From a virus, in the IMG/VR virus record IMGVR_UViG_3300025117_000952, positions 1 to 38,095 of that record: 38,095 nucleotides of DNA; one strand, written 5' to 3'. Positions 30,416 through 37,932 of this stretch are shown here, piece by piece. Position 1 is the first letter of the stretch, and each line of letters opens with the position of its first letter. The translations under genes and the position numbers were made by a program. Below the pieces are notes generated by a model that was not told where the DNA came from, did no database searches, and was given only the letters and a program-made list of their open reading frames with translations.

Positions 30416-31348
30416 TTAGGAATTGTCCCCAAGCGACCCGTAAACGCCACGCCAATCACTCCAACCAGGTCGGACACGGAAGCCATCTTTCCATTTAGCG
30501 ACATCGTTGTCGAAGTCGTACTCTGGACCCTGAAGGCCAGTGTCTAAGCGGTTAAAGTAGATTAGTTTGTGTTCTGAAGAGTCGAGCAAGAACCAAGCGG
30601 TATCTGAACCACCAGCGCCACTGCCAATGCGGTCCCAAACAATGATTCTCAGTCTTCCCTGGTAAGGGTTAATGTCGTTGTTGGCCGTACCGACTCGTAA
30701 GGTAGAGTCAAGCTGGATTTTGGCTTCTTTTTCAAGTGCCGGTGGGACTAACAAAATATCGGGGTTTATACCGACTAATTGTCCCTTGTCGTCAAGCGTG
30801 CCGCGCATCGCAACTAAAGCTGTTTCTAAACTGGCCTCGTTGAAGTCAGTCGTAGCCCGGTTGCTAATGTCAGTGCCACCATCGGTTCGGGTGTGGGTCG
30901 CACTAACTAACGCTCTTGCATCACCGGCTGTGAAGGTGGCTTTACCGCCACCACCGGATGTAAAGGCGAAGTTAAAGATGTCAGCACCAATTTGGTCTTT
31001 GGTACGCATCTTAGATTTGGCCAGGTCGGATGTACCGCGCTTCATTACTCCGAAGCGGTCATCGTCATACATCTCCTTGGAAATGGAAATACCTTTCGTC
31101 CATTTCTGGTGGGTGTAAGTCACATCGTATCCTTGTGCCCGGTCTTCGTAAGTAAGTGGTGAGTTTTCACCAGTTAGTACGAATTGGCTAAGACCAGATG
31201 CCGAACTTTCAATTTCTCGGTCTTTAGAACTGTTTTCAATGTTGAAAATGTTTTGGTACTGGGTCGGGACTTGCTTCAGCTCATCGCCGTAAATCTTACG
31301 GATGTTTGAGTTAAGCGTGTCCGCCCAGGCTGATTGTAATTCTGCCAT
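30416..31348 (-). CDS. Major capsid protein (HK97 fold, Mu gpT-like)
   Basis: A 310-residue capsid protein of the Mu-like gpT group (HK97 fold). It begins AELQSAWADTLNSNIRK. The first 60 residues contain the E-loop-like helix region. Then come SKEMYDDDRFGVMKRGTSDLAK (spine helix, about 90-110), NPDILLVPPALEKEAK in the A domain, and a C-terminal LIYFNRLDTGLQGPEYDFDND with RVRPGWSDWRGVYGS, which is characteristic of the group. It forms the icosahedral shell. AGGAG six bases upstream of the ATG supports strong expression. A stable hairpin follows. Context is textbook: scaffold, decoration protein, then this gene. Confidence 0.88.
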   Translation of the reverse strand: MAELQSAWADTLNSNIRKIYGDELKQVPTQYQNIFNIENSSKDREIESSASGLSQFVLTGENSPLTYEDRAQGYDVTYTHQKWTKGISISKEMYDDDRFGVMKRGTSDLAKSKMRTKDQIGADIFNFAFTSGGGGKATFTAGDARALVSATHTRTDGGTDISNRATTDFNEASLETALVAMRGTLDDKGQLVGINPDILLVPPALEKEAKIQLDSTLRVGTANNDINPYQGRLRIIVWDRIGSGAGGSDTAWFLLDSSEHKLIYFNRLDTGLQGPEYDFDNDVAKWKDGFRVRPGWSDWRGVYGSLGDNS

Positions 31349-31358
31349 ATTTTACTCC

Positions 31359-31832
31359 TTAAGTCGCCACCGGATAGAAAGCGTGTTCACGGATTTTGAA
31401 AATCCCAACGCTCGTATCGGTTTCCACGGGAGCGATTTGTGGATTGTATTCCAAACAAAGTAGTTGCCCCGTGCTTGCGGAGGTAGTACTGGTGTCGACC
31501 AATTGAGCACCAGTAGCCCCAATCAGGTCAAAATATGTCCCGACATGGGTTACGCCAAAAGTAGTTCCAACATTGTCGTTATCAATCAGATAACGCATCT
31601 CTGGGTCGACTATGACTTCAGCTTTATTAGTGCTAGCCGTGTTACCGGTAACAGTTTCATTGCAATACCCTACAAGTAGGGCACCAGCAATGGTAGCCGA
31701 AGTAATCTCGCCAGAAGAAAAGTAGACAAAGTCGCCTTTGGTGACTGTAACCGTATCGGTAACTATAAACTCCATAGTTGTATAGTTAGTGCCACCATCA
31801 GTACGACCAAGTAACTGTACTTGGACTGCCAT
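31359..31832 (-). CDS. Capsid decoration/stabilisation protein (putative)
   Basis: A 157-residue beta-rich protein without a firmly named family. VQVQLLGRTDGGTNYTTMEFIVTDT and VTKGDFVYFSSGEITSATIAGALLVGYCNETVTG suggest a trimeric decoration protein resembling the gpD/DUF2190-like folds often encoded between scaffold and capsid genes. The chain has no signal peptide. Ten bases separate it from the capsid gene and GGAG precedes its ATG, so the two are probably made together. A head fibre or head-closure role cannot be excluded. Confidence 0.62.
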   Translation of the reverse strand: MAVQVQLLGRTDGGTNYTTMEFIVTDTVTVTKGDFVYFSSGEITSATIAGALLVGYCNETVTGNTASTNKAEVIVDPEMRYLIDNDNVGTTFGVTHVGTYFDLIGATGAQLVDTSTTSASTGQLLCLEYNPQIAPVETDTSVGIFKIREHAFYPVAT

Positions 31833-31850
31833 GATTTACTCCAATTTTAA

Positions 31851-32696
31851 TTATTTAACGTAGGGTTCGAGTTCCGTCCGTATTTCAGTGTCAGTTTTAC
31901 CAGCGGCCCAGGTCTGTTTAGCGATGGCAATTTCAGCGTCAGTCACTCTGGACTGCTTGGCTTTGGACTTAGTGGCCGATACGGTCTTGCTCGATGCCGC
32001 CCGGTCTTTCAGGGCATTATCTAACTTGTCCTTATCATCCACTTTGTCATTTGGTTGCCAATCGAGTATGACAGCCGCCTTGGCATATAACTCTTTGGGA
32101 GGTGCCAGGCGTTGCTCAGAGTCCATAATGGTTCTACTGAGTTGGGCGACGGTGCGCGTAAAGCGCTGATACTCAACGGGGTCGGTAACTTGGGCATAAT
32201 GGGCTGAGAAGTCCGCGTAAGCACTTTTGAGTGCCTCGTCCAGATTTTGTTTCGCCCAAAGGCGCAACGGGTCGGACAAGTCAATCTCTTCAGCTTCCTC
32301 GGTCTGGTCTGACTTCGTCTGGGTTTTATCCAGCTCGGCTTTCAATCTCAGGGCTTCGCCCGTTGAATTGCGGTAAGCCAGTTCCAGGTTCTTGCGGTAT
32401 TCCTCCTCAGTATCGCCCGCGATACCAGAGAACTCTTTGACGAACGAAGTTTCTTCATCGGAAGTTTCTTGCGATTCCTCCTCGGATTCTTCGGTTGCGA
32501 CTTCGTCGGTTTGGCCTTCGTCGTCACTAGTTTCGGCTGACTCTTCTTCGGGTTCTTCGGCTTCGGGTGTTTCGTCCGACTCTTTCGAGCTTTCTACTTC
32601 GTCCTTGCCGTATTTTGATTCCCGGAGTAGCTCTTCAGCGTCTACTTCTTTGTCGTCGTCGACGACCTTCGATGCTACTTTGGCTTTTGTAGCCAT
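31851..32696 (-). CDS. Capsid scaffolding protein
   Basis: A 281-residue scaffold by composition and place. Residues about 12-95 are extremely acidic (runs of Glu, Asp, Ser, for example EEPEEESAETSDDEG). A central helical part follows (FSGIAGDTEEEYRKNLELAYR...ALRLKAELDKT), and the C-terminal third is basic and helical (RVTDAEIAIAKQTWAAGK). Such proteins help assemble the procapsid, bind the capsid protein through a charged end, and leave on maturation. No catalytic protease motif was seen, so if maturation cleavage occurs another protease is needed. A pair of hairpins lies between it and the upstream small gene. AAAGGA precedes the ATG. Confidence 0.82.
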   Translation of the reverse strand: MATKAKVASKVVDDDKEVDAEELLRESKYGKDEVESSKESDETPEAEEPEEESAETSDDEGQTDEVATEESEEESQETSDEETSFVKEFSGIAGDTEEEYRKNLELAYRNSTGEALRLKAELDKTQTKSDQTEEAEEIDLSDPLRLWAKQNLDEALKSAYADFSAHYAQVTDPVEYQRFTRTVAQLSRTIMDSEQRLAPPKELYAKAAVILDWQPNDKVDDKDKLDNALKDRAASSKTVSATKSKAKQSRVTDAEIAIAKQTWAAGKTDTEIRTELEPYVK

Positions 32697-32723
32697 AGTG
32701 TCCTTTCAGTTTGTCTTTCCAGG

Positions 32724-32765
32724 CCAGCTAAAGCTGGTGTTTGAGCACTTGCGAGAGGTGCTCAA
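32724..32765. other. Two consecutive hairpins between head genes
   Basis: On the plus strand CCAGCT/AGCTGG (32724-32737) and TTGAGCAC/GTGCTCAA (32741-32765, nine-base loop) form two stems. The second overlaps the stop region of the 81-residue gene. No T-run follows on the coding strand. They occupy nearly all of the 65-nt gap before the scaffold gene, so a folding or processing role in the message is possible. Confidence 0.55.
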
Positions 32766-33007
32766 GCATCAGATTTATTAACCTGTAGGTAAGTCTCACG
32801 GATTAAATCCAAAGTAATTTTGGATTGACGGGCGCGACCAGCCGAGAACCTGACCGTTTCCAAATCAGGCGCTGCCAAAGCGTCCTTACCTAATCCTTGG
32901 ACAGTTAAACGGTGCAGTCTCTTCAAAGCCGTGTAACCTTCGGTGTCATATAAAAGTGCCAGAGCTTCTTTTTCTTTGGCGGACAGTGAGTCCAGAACAC
33001 TCTTCAT
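32762..33007 (-). CDS. Hypothetical protein between portal and scaffold, 81 residues
   Basis: I do not recognise this small helical protein. It begins MKSVLDSLSAKEKEALALLYD, then GYTALKRLHRLTVQGLGKDAL and RARQSKITLDLIRETYLQVN. The whole chain is compatible with three or four amphipathic helices; it is basic and without Cys. The ATG at 33007 has no Shine-Dalgarno sequence. An AGACTATTG element with a TAGAGT -10 lies 33 nt upstream, so its message may be leaderless. Small proteins at this place in late operons often help assembly or portal/scaffold handling. That is inference only. Confidence 0.6.
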   Translation of the reverse strand: MKSVLDSLSAKEKEALALLYDTEGYTALKRLHRLTVQGLGKDALAAPDLETVRFSAGRARQSKITLDLIRETYLQVNKSDA

Positions 33008-33013
33008 AATCTA

Positions 33014-33048
33014 ACTCTATGCATAAATATTATTTAGTACAATAGTCT
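33014..33048 (-). promoter_or_regulatory. AGACTATTG promoter-like element, copy B
   Basis: The element (33040-33048) overlaps the portal stop codon. TTGTAC, a 17-nt spacer and TAGAGT (33014-33019) are followed by six bases and the ATG at 33007. No Shine-Dalgarno is present. Confidence 0.48.
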
Positions 33049-35230
33049 ATTCAGGGCTGGCGAAATTAGTCGGTTCTAAGTCAGCTACCTGGGCTTGAGG
33101 GATATCAAGTTCGGCACTAGGGTTGGGTGGAGGTAGTCCTGGCCCGCCAAAGGGTGTTTCCATACCAGGCATTCCTGCCGCCACTTCCGGTTTAGGCATC
33201 AGGCCGTGCTGGGACATCAAATCAGCCGCTGCGCCAGTAGCCGGATTAGCGTCGTGCTCTTCCATGATGTGGGCCATGATTAACTGCTTAATCTCATTGG
33301 AGGCCATCTTAGCCTCCTCGGTCTGGGTATACATCAGATGGACAAGTGTGTGGTCTTCAGAAGCGTTTTGAGTACCGGACAACGGTTGTCCGGCAGCCAT
33401 AACCATATTCTCACTCTCGGCCAGCATCATCATGTCCTTTTTATTCTCGACATTTTTCAGCCATTTTTCCGGTTTGATATTATTGACCGCCAGCACATCA
33501 GCCGTAGCCTGGTTGATATCCATAACCGCCATAGTCGCCGGGTTGGATAGAAGTAAGCCGAACATCTCGGTCTTTTTGGTCTGCTCGATAGCTTTGCTAA
33601 TCGGGGTGAAGATGTCAGCATCGACTGAAACGTCGAACGAACCCTTTAAGTATCTGGCATATTCAGGTTTAAGGGTCAAAGCCGAATTACCTTTGACATC
33701 TTCCATGCGCAAAGACTTCTTGCCGTCGTCATCAACAATGGCAAACTTCTTATTAGCCACTGAAATGGTACGGAAAATCTTCTTTTCCCGTTCTTCATTA
33801 TTCTGGGTGATTTTCTCCAGCCTTGGGGTTCCGTAAAACAGTTGGATATTGCTCCACTTCAACCGTCCGATGCGGATAACCGCATCCATCTCAGCGCTCA
33901 CCGAAATCAGATTAATACGCTTTAATATAGACTCTTTTTTAATTGCGGCCTCAGTCGCTGTGGTAGCAGCATTGGCTTCTAGCCTATCTTCAATACCAGT
34001 CCCTCGACGCATATCTTGGAGTAGTATTTCTTCGGAGCGGAAATACGAAGCCGGAACATCACCGTATTCTATTGGCACCAAGGCGTTTTGAATGGGCTGA
34101 CCACCGGTATCAACCGAAATTAGACCATGCGGGCGGGTAACCAAATCTTCGTCATCAATATCAAAGCTGGTATTGTGCATGAACATCTTGTTAATTTGCA
34201 ATTTCTGGCGGTCCATATTGAGGTTACGGATGGTTTTACGCTCTTCAGACAAGTAATGGATAATCTTGGGAATACCCAAACCCCAGAACCTTCCAGGTAC
34301 CCGGTACTGATAGACAACGGCCGCTGGCAACTCTTTATGTTTAGAGGGGAGGGGGCCGTCGTAGATAGTGACATTGTTGGCTACTACCCAGTAAGCGTCA
34401 ATACTGCGGTTGTAATAATGCAGGACTTCGACATCCTGCTCAGTAGTGTCTTGGGGTAGTTTGTAGTAGGAACGGTTGGAAGTATCACCGCCCTGAACGA
34501 CGTACTCGGTATCAAAAAAGCCGGACTTGTTCCCGTAAATACGGTGGAACTCCTCGATGTTAAGGATTTCCCGCCTGAACATATCGTTGGCTTCGTTGAT
34601 ATGTTTAGCTTTTTCGTCTATATATATCCACTCATTGGCCACCCACTCGGTATAATCATCGTCAAAATCAGTGATTTCTTTGTCGGTGTATTTAATCTTA
34701 CCGTCGTCATCGACTGAAACCGGGTCTTTAACCACCCGCTTATCAGTCCGCCAGTAATTCATCAGGAACGCAGTACCCCGGATAGCCGCCGCCAGCTTAG
34801 CCAGGAAATACTGGTAATCGTAGTCGGTATTGTTCATATTGTATTCCAGCACGGCGTTGGCGAACTCGCTTATCGGTTCGTCGGACTCTTCGGTTGGAAT
34901 AAGGTTAGGGCGGGATTTACGCTCAATAGTTTCCTGCATCTGAGCTTGGATGGCGGCGAAAGCATCAGGCAGATGCAGGTTAGCCCGCCAGTCGTCATCG
35001 ACACTCTCACGGAACATATTGTATTCTTTGTCAGCCAGCTCCCAGTCCTGCTCAGCCTCGGTCCTTAACGATTCATCACGCAGGAAATTAAAACGCTCAT
35101 AAACTCTGCGTCGTACCAGACGCTGACGCTTGTTGGGTTTATAGCGGTTAGCGTCCCGTGGTTCGGGTTCTAGTTGTCCAGCTTGTTTTTGCAGCCTGGC
35201 TAGTTTGGTTTCAAGTTCGGAGTCGGCCAT
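33047..35230 (-). CDS. Portal protein
   Basis: A 727-residue portal, the ring at one capsid vertex through which DNA is packaged and ejected. The length is close to that of P22 gp1 (725). An acidic/basic N-terminal helical part (about 1-80) precedes MQETIERKSRPNLIP, a typical portal turn. DDEYTEW-like clip/wing segments, FWGLGIPKIIHYLSEERKTIRNLNMDRQKLQINKM (the long stem helix region, about 312-345) and IEDRLEANAATTATEA follow. The C-terminal 80 residues are Pro/Gly/Met-rich (PGMETPFGGPGLPPPNP) and probably flexible. It follows terminase immediately, which strengthens the call. The ATG at 35230 has GAGG three bases upstream, a poor spacing, and an AGACTATTG element 35 nt upstream. Confidence 0.88.
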   Translation of the reverse strand: MADSELETKLARLQKQAGQLEPEPRDANRYKPNKRQRLVRRRVYERFNFLRDESLRTEAEQDWELADKEYNMFRESVDDDWRANLHLPDAFAAIQAQMQETIERKSRPNLIPTEESDEPISEFANAVLEYNMNNTDYDYQYFLAKLAAAIRGTAFLMNYWRTDKRVVKDPVSVDDDGKIKYTDKEITDFDDDYTEWVANEWIYIDEKAKHINEANDMFRREILNIEEFHRIYGNKSGFFDTEYVVQGGDTSNRSYYKLPQDTTEQDVEVLHYYNRSIDAYWVVANNVTIYDGPLPSKHKELPAAVVYQYRVPGRFWGLGIPKIIHYLSEERKTIRNLNMDRQKLQINKMFMHNTSFDIDDEDLVTRPHGLISVDTGGQPIQNALVPIEYGDVPASYFRSEEILLQDMRRGTGIEDRLEANAATTATEAAIKKESILKRINLISVSAEMDAVIRIGRLKWSNIQLFYGTPRLEKITQNNEEREKKIFRTISVANKKFAIVDDDGKKSLRMEDVKGNSALTLKPEYARYLKGSFDVSVDADIFTPISKAIEQTKKTEMFGLLLSNPATMAVMDINQATADVLAVNNIKPEKWLKNVENKKDMMMLAESENMVMAAGQPLSGTQNASEDHTLVHLMYTQTEEAKMASNEIKQLIMAHIMEEHDANPATGAAADLMSQHGLMPKPEVAAGMPGMETPFGGPGLPPPNPSAELDIPQAQVADLEPTNFASPE

Positions 35231-35238
35231 ATCCTCAC

Positions 35239-35273
35239 ATTAAGATATAGCTGGGTTAAAAGCACAATAGTCT
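35239..35273 (-). promoter_or_regulatory. AGACTATTG promoter-like element, copy A
   Basis: The element (35265-35273) lies just after the terminase stop. TTGTGC, a 17-nt spacer and CTTAAT (35239-35244) are followed by eight bases and the ATG at 35230. It could start the portal transcript at or next to the start codon. Confidence 0.42.
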
Positions 35274-35277
35274 GTTA

Positions 35278-36795
35278 CTAGTACCCAGTAACTACCGAGC
35301 GGGGTTTGATACTCATCAGGCGTTTTTTACTCGGCTTGTCGTCACTACCCCAACCTTTAGCATTGGGTGGGGAGGCCCGTTCGGCAATGGTAGCTAAACT
35401 ATCAATCATATCGTCGTGCTGGCCTCTGGGAAAATGCAGCAACTCGTATTCCAGCTCTATCAGTTCCGGGCACTCTTTTATATGGTAGATGTGGCCGAAC
35501 TCGTAAAACGGGGCTAGACCACGGATACGCTCTTCTTTAGATAGTTTATGAGAACGGATTTCCTCAACCGGCAGCCAGGTATTTCTACGCTTCATTTCGT
35601 TGTTCAGTTCCACGCCGATAGATTTTTGGGTGGCGATGGTTTCCAGGTAAATCCGCCCAATTTTAATACCTTGAAAGTCACGGTGGGTATAAATACGGAA
35701 TATCTCGTTAATAATATCGCCATAAGTCATCTTTTGGCGGGTGATATAGCGGACGTAAATATCCCTTTGGAAGTCCATACCGGCCAGTACCAGAGCAGCG
35801 TAGTCGGAGTAGGTACCTTCGTAGGAAGGGTCTACGCTCAAATACCAGTTTATAGGACGGCCTTTGATTTCTTCTAGGGTTTTATAGCGGATACAGTCCC
35901 GTTTGAAAACGGCTGTTTCGTCACTGACTGGGGAATTAAGATATTGGCAGGAAAAAAGATACCCTCCCAGTGATTCTCTCTGGCTGTCAAGGAACTCTTT
36001 GTTGAGGCGTTCGGGGAAGAATAAAGAACCATCCTCATTGTAAGCCCCTCTGACTAAAATGTTAAAACGGTTTTGCTGGAAGTCAATAATATACTGGTAA
36101 AGGTCGGTGAAGTCCCAATGAGTCCCCACCACCACCAATGGCCGTCCAGGGTCAAGTAGGGCTAATCCTAATTTGTAATGCTGGATAACCTGGTCTATCT
36201 GCTCGCGGTTGGTGACGTTTTTCTCGGAGTGCAAGTCATCCATAATAATCAAGTCGTAGTGCATCCCGGTTTTGGTGACGTCAATCCCGGCGGCTGAAAT
36301 AGTCGGTTCTTTTAAGGGGCGGGTGCGGCAGGGTAGAATCAGCTCGGAGTCCGTCCACAACCTAGCCTTACTCTTTTTCTCGAACGGATACATCCCATGG
36401 ATAGCCTTAAAAATTTCCCGGTACTTGGGGTTACCCATCAGATGCTCGATTATCTCCCGCATAAAAGCCTTGCTTTTAGAGAAGGTTTCAGAGTCGATTA
36501 AAATCCGGGCGTTGGGTTCGTTCAGAACATATTGGAGAGTCAAACCGATGGTTACGATTGAACTTTTGAACACACCCCGGGGTTCCAGTAGGAGAAGGAA
36601 GTTTTTGGACGGGTCGAACCCCTCAATATTACTTATACCCGGGTGGTTGGGCAAGACGGAAGTCGTGTAATCGCACAGTTCCTGGTGGACATGGGGCACC
36701 ATCTGCTCATACCCCAGCACCTCTTTGCACAGAAAGTATAGGTCAGTCCGGCAGCGGAGGGCTATTTTCTGAAGTGCCAGAGCTTGTAGGTCCAT
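35278..36795 (-). CDS. terL: Terminase large subunit
   Basis: A 505-residue DNA packaging motor. The ATPase part has LLLLEPRGVFKSS (67-79) as a deviant Walker A, LIIMDD at 182-187 as Walker B, and VVGTHWD at 222-228 as the coupling motif. The nuclease part has VDPSYEG with Asp322, YLETIATQKS with Glu386, and GQHDDMIDSLA at 458-468 with Asp461/Asp462. All three acidic positions of the RNase H-like nuclease are present. The protein cuts concatemeric DNA and drives it into the procapsid through the portal. The small subunit is not clearly identified; three short unknown genes lie directly upstream. The portal follows after a 47-nt gap with a promoter-like element. Confidence 0.93.
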   Translation of the reverse strand: MDLQALALQKIALRCRTDLYFLCKEVLGYEQMVPHVHQELCDYTTSVLPNHPGISNIEGFDPSKNFLLLLEPRGVFKSSIVTIGLTLQYVLNEPNARILIDSETFSKSKAFMREIIEHLMGNPKYREIFKAIHGMYPFEKKSKARLWTDSELILPCRTRPLKEPTISAAGIDVTKTGMHYDLIIMDDLHSEKNVTNREQIDQVIQHYKLGLALLDPGRPLVVVGTHWDFTDLYQYIIDFQQNRFNILVRGAYNEDGSLFFPERLNKEFLDSQRESLGGYLFSCQYLNSPVSDETAVFKRDCIRYKTLEEIKGRPINWYLSVDPSYEGTYSDYAALVLAGMDFQRDIYVRYITRQKMTYGDIINEIFRIYTHRDFQGIKIGRIYLETIATQKSIGVELNNEMKRRNTWLPVEEIRSHKLSKEERIRGLAPFYEFGHIYHIKECPELIELEYELLHFPRGQHDDMIDSLATIAERASPPNAKGWGSDDKPSKKRLMSIKPRSVVTGY

Positions 36796-36807
36796 AGCCC
36801 TAGTCTA

Positions 36808-36945
36808 TCACTCTATACCCTTCATGGCTTTATAGATTTTATTTGTATTCTCAATATTCTGGTCCCATGTAGTCTTTTTATCAGAATACTGAAGCACCAA
36901 CACTAAAATCTTTAGCCACTTTTCACTTTTCTCGTCCCAAGTCAT
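36808..36945 (-). CDS. 45-residue micro-ORF before terminase
   Basis: A short ORF, MTWDEKSEKWLKILVLVLQY and 25 more residues, starts with an ATG that overlaps the preceding gene's stop in ATGA, the coupling style of the whole window. It ends TGA at 36808, 12 bases before the terminase start. It is predicted helical and amphipathic (two Trp, several Lys), without a known match. Tight overlap and coding-like composition support it. It might be part of the packaging apparatus by position. Confidence 0.5.
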   Translation of the reverse strand: MTWDEKSEKWLKILVLVLQYSDKKTTWDQNIENTNKIYKAMKGIE

Positions 36946-37154
36946 GGCTTTTTCCTCCCCATCCATTTCATAAGCTGCACAACTTCCTTATCAGCTCCTT
37001 TTTTATGACTTAAATCTATACTTTTAAAATCATTCCGTAACAGATAGCCTCTTTCCAATAAATCATTCAGCATAAAAAATGTACTATGATGAGAACACTG
37101 CACTTTTACCATCCCCTCTCTAATCTCGACAACCATTGTGTGCTGTTGTGTCAC
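36942..37154 (-). CDS. Hypothetical protein, 70 residues
   Basis: A small protein that I do not recognise. Residues 1-15 form a strand-rich start (TMVVEIREGMVKVQCSHHS) with Cys and two His that might bind metal. A helix follows (FMLNDLLERGYLLRNDF), and the C-terminus is basic (LMKWMGRKKP). It overlaps the upstream zinc-finger-like gene and the downstream micro-ORF in ATGA, so these three genes form a coupled unit before terminase. A DNA-binding or terminase-accessory job would fit the place, but no motif proves it. Confidence 0.55.
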   Translation of the reverse strand: MTQQHTMVVEIREGMVKVQCSHHSTFFMLNDLLERGYLLRNDFKSIDLSHKKGADKEVVQLMKWMGRKKP

Positions 37155-37504
37155 TTCTTTTCCTTGGTTATAGAATTAATAATTAAATCCAAACCGTCAA
37201 CATAGTGTTTGGGAGAGCAATATTTCAGAAGCTTGAGATGAGTCTTAAACTTTTTATCACATCCTGGCAAAAAACACCCCCTTTCAAAAACCTTCACCCC
37301 AAAATTATAATAACCCGGTTTCTTGTCTTCGAATAACTGGTCTGTTCGGGTTAGGCTAAAATCGAATGTTCGGGTTGTGTGTTCGGGTTCTTTTTGTTCG
37401 GGTAAAGCCCCCATCTTTGTTCGCCTTGTGTAGGCCATCCGACATTTATCATCACAGTAGGTCTTTTTACCGGTAAGTTCTTTCTGACAATTTAAACAAT
37501 TCAT
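37151..37504 (-). CDS. Small Cys-rich, zinc-finger-like protein
   Basis: A 117-residue protein with two candidate zinc sites. The first is CLNCQKELTGKKTYCDDKCRMAY (Cys3, 6, 18, 22; treble-clef-like). The second is GCFLPGCDKKFKTHLKLLKYCSPKHY in the C-terminal half (Cys82, 87, 101; His105). Between them lies a Lys/Glu/Thr-rich linker encoded by DNA rich in CCCGAAC words. The protein is likely to bind nucleic acid, but the target is unknown. The ATG at 37504 lies exactly where transcription should start from a TTGACT/TATACT promoter (17-nt spacer), without a Shine-Dalgarno. This suggests a leaderless message. It begins the unit that leads into packaging genes, so it may be regulatory. Confidence 0.62.
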   Translation of the reverse strand: MNCLNCQKELTGKKTYCDDKCRMAYTRRTKMGALPEQKEPEHTTRTFDFSLTRTDQLFEDKKPGYYNFGVKVFERGCFLPGCDKKFKTHLKLLKYCSPKHYVDGLDLIINSITKEKK

Positions 37505-37530
37505 ATCTGGAGTATATAGTTCGGGCGAAC
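37344..37530. repeat. Five GTTCGGG words around a promoter and gene start
   Basis: GTTCGGG occurs at 37344, 37368, 37381, 37396 and 37519. The last is half of the palindrome GTTCGGGCGAAC (37519-37530), which lies in the spacer of the promoter at 37511-37539. Four copies lie inside the 117-residue gene. The arrangement suggests operator sites. Confidence 0.5.
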
Positions 37531-37539
37531 AAAAGTCAA
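37511..37539 (-). promoter_or_regulatory. Sigma70-type promoter with palindromic operator
   Basis: On the minus strand TTGACT (37534-37539), a 17-nt spacer and TATACT (37511-37516) lie directly before the ATG at 37504, with six bases between. The match to consensus is better than in any other promoter here. A GTTCGCCCGAAC palindrome occupies the spacer, so a repressor could block it. A leaderless transcript is predicted. Confidence 0.62.
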
Positions 37540-37591
37540 TAGATATTTTTTTCTACCGTACAAGGAATTATTTTTGGCTCAGACGAGGGGT

Positions 37592-37790
37592 AACGCTAAT
37601 CTACCTTAAAACAGGTATGGAGTAGCTCTCTAGGGTGGCTATGAGGTCTGATTGGGTGGCCTGTGACCCCTGTTGTAGTGGAGCACGCTACCCCTCCAAA
37701 CACCATTAAACAGTTCTACTTACACATTATTATATAAGGCTCTTAATACGCTACATGTAGTGGGGGGCATGTTACGCTTAGTGTTACGCT
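37592..37790. repeat. Five ACGCT words in noncoding DNA
   Basis: The noncoding interval 37505-37932 holds ACGCT at 37593, 37685, 37748, 37774 and 37786, all on the plus strand. The last two belong to GTTACGCTT repeats 12 bp apart, and a ten-base palindrome CTACATGTAG lies at 37751-37760. No gene is supported there. The words could be protein-binding iterons, but nothing identifies the binder. Confidence 0.35.
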
Positions 37791-37845
37791 TCTATCCCTG
37801 TTATGTTGGTTCGTAAAAGCACTATTGTACGACTGCCTGTTTTAG

Positions 37846-37871
37846 CAAAAAGAGCTATAAAGTATCAGCTC
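37846..37871 (-). terminator. Intrinsic terminator of the upstream gene
   Basis: On the minus strand GAGCT, a bulged G, ATA, a three-base loop and TATAGCTC are followed by TTTTT. The stem has eight pairs with one bulge. It lies about 60 nt after the stop of the partial gene at the right edge and separates it from the late genes. Confidence 0.6.
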
Positions 37872-37932
37872 ATGTATAAATAACACCTTAAAAGGGCTAT
37901 ATTTGGGTAGAAAAGTAGTTTCAATCAGTTAC

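Noticed and set aside
37613-37723. 36-codon minus-strand ORF in the right noncoding interval
   Set aside because: No ribosome site or promoter at the usual spacing, and the residue composition is not protein-like.
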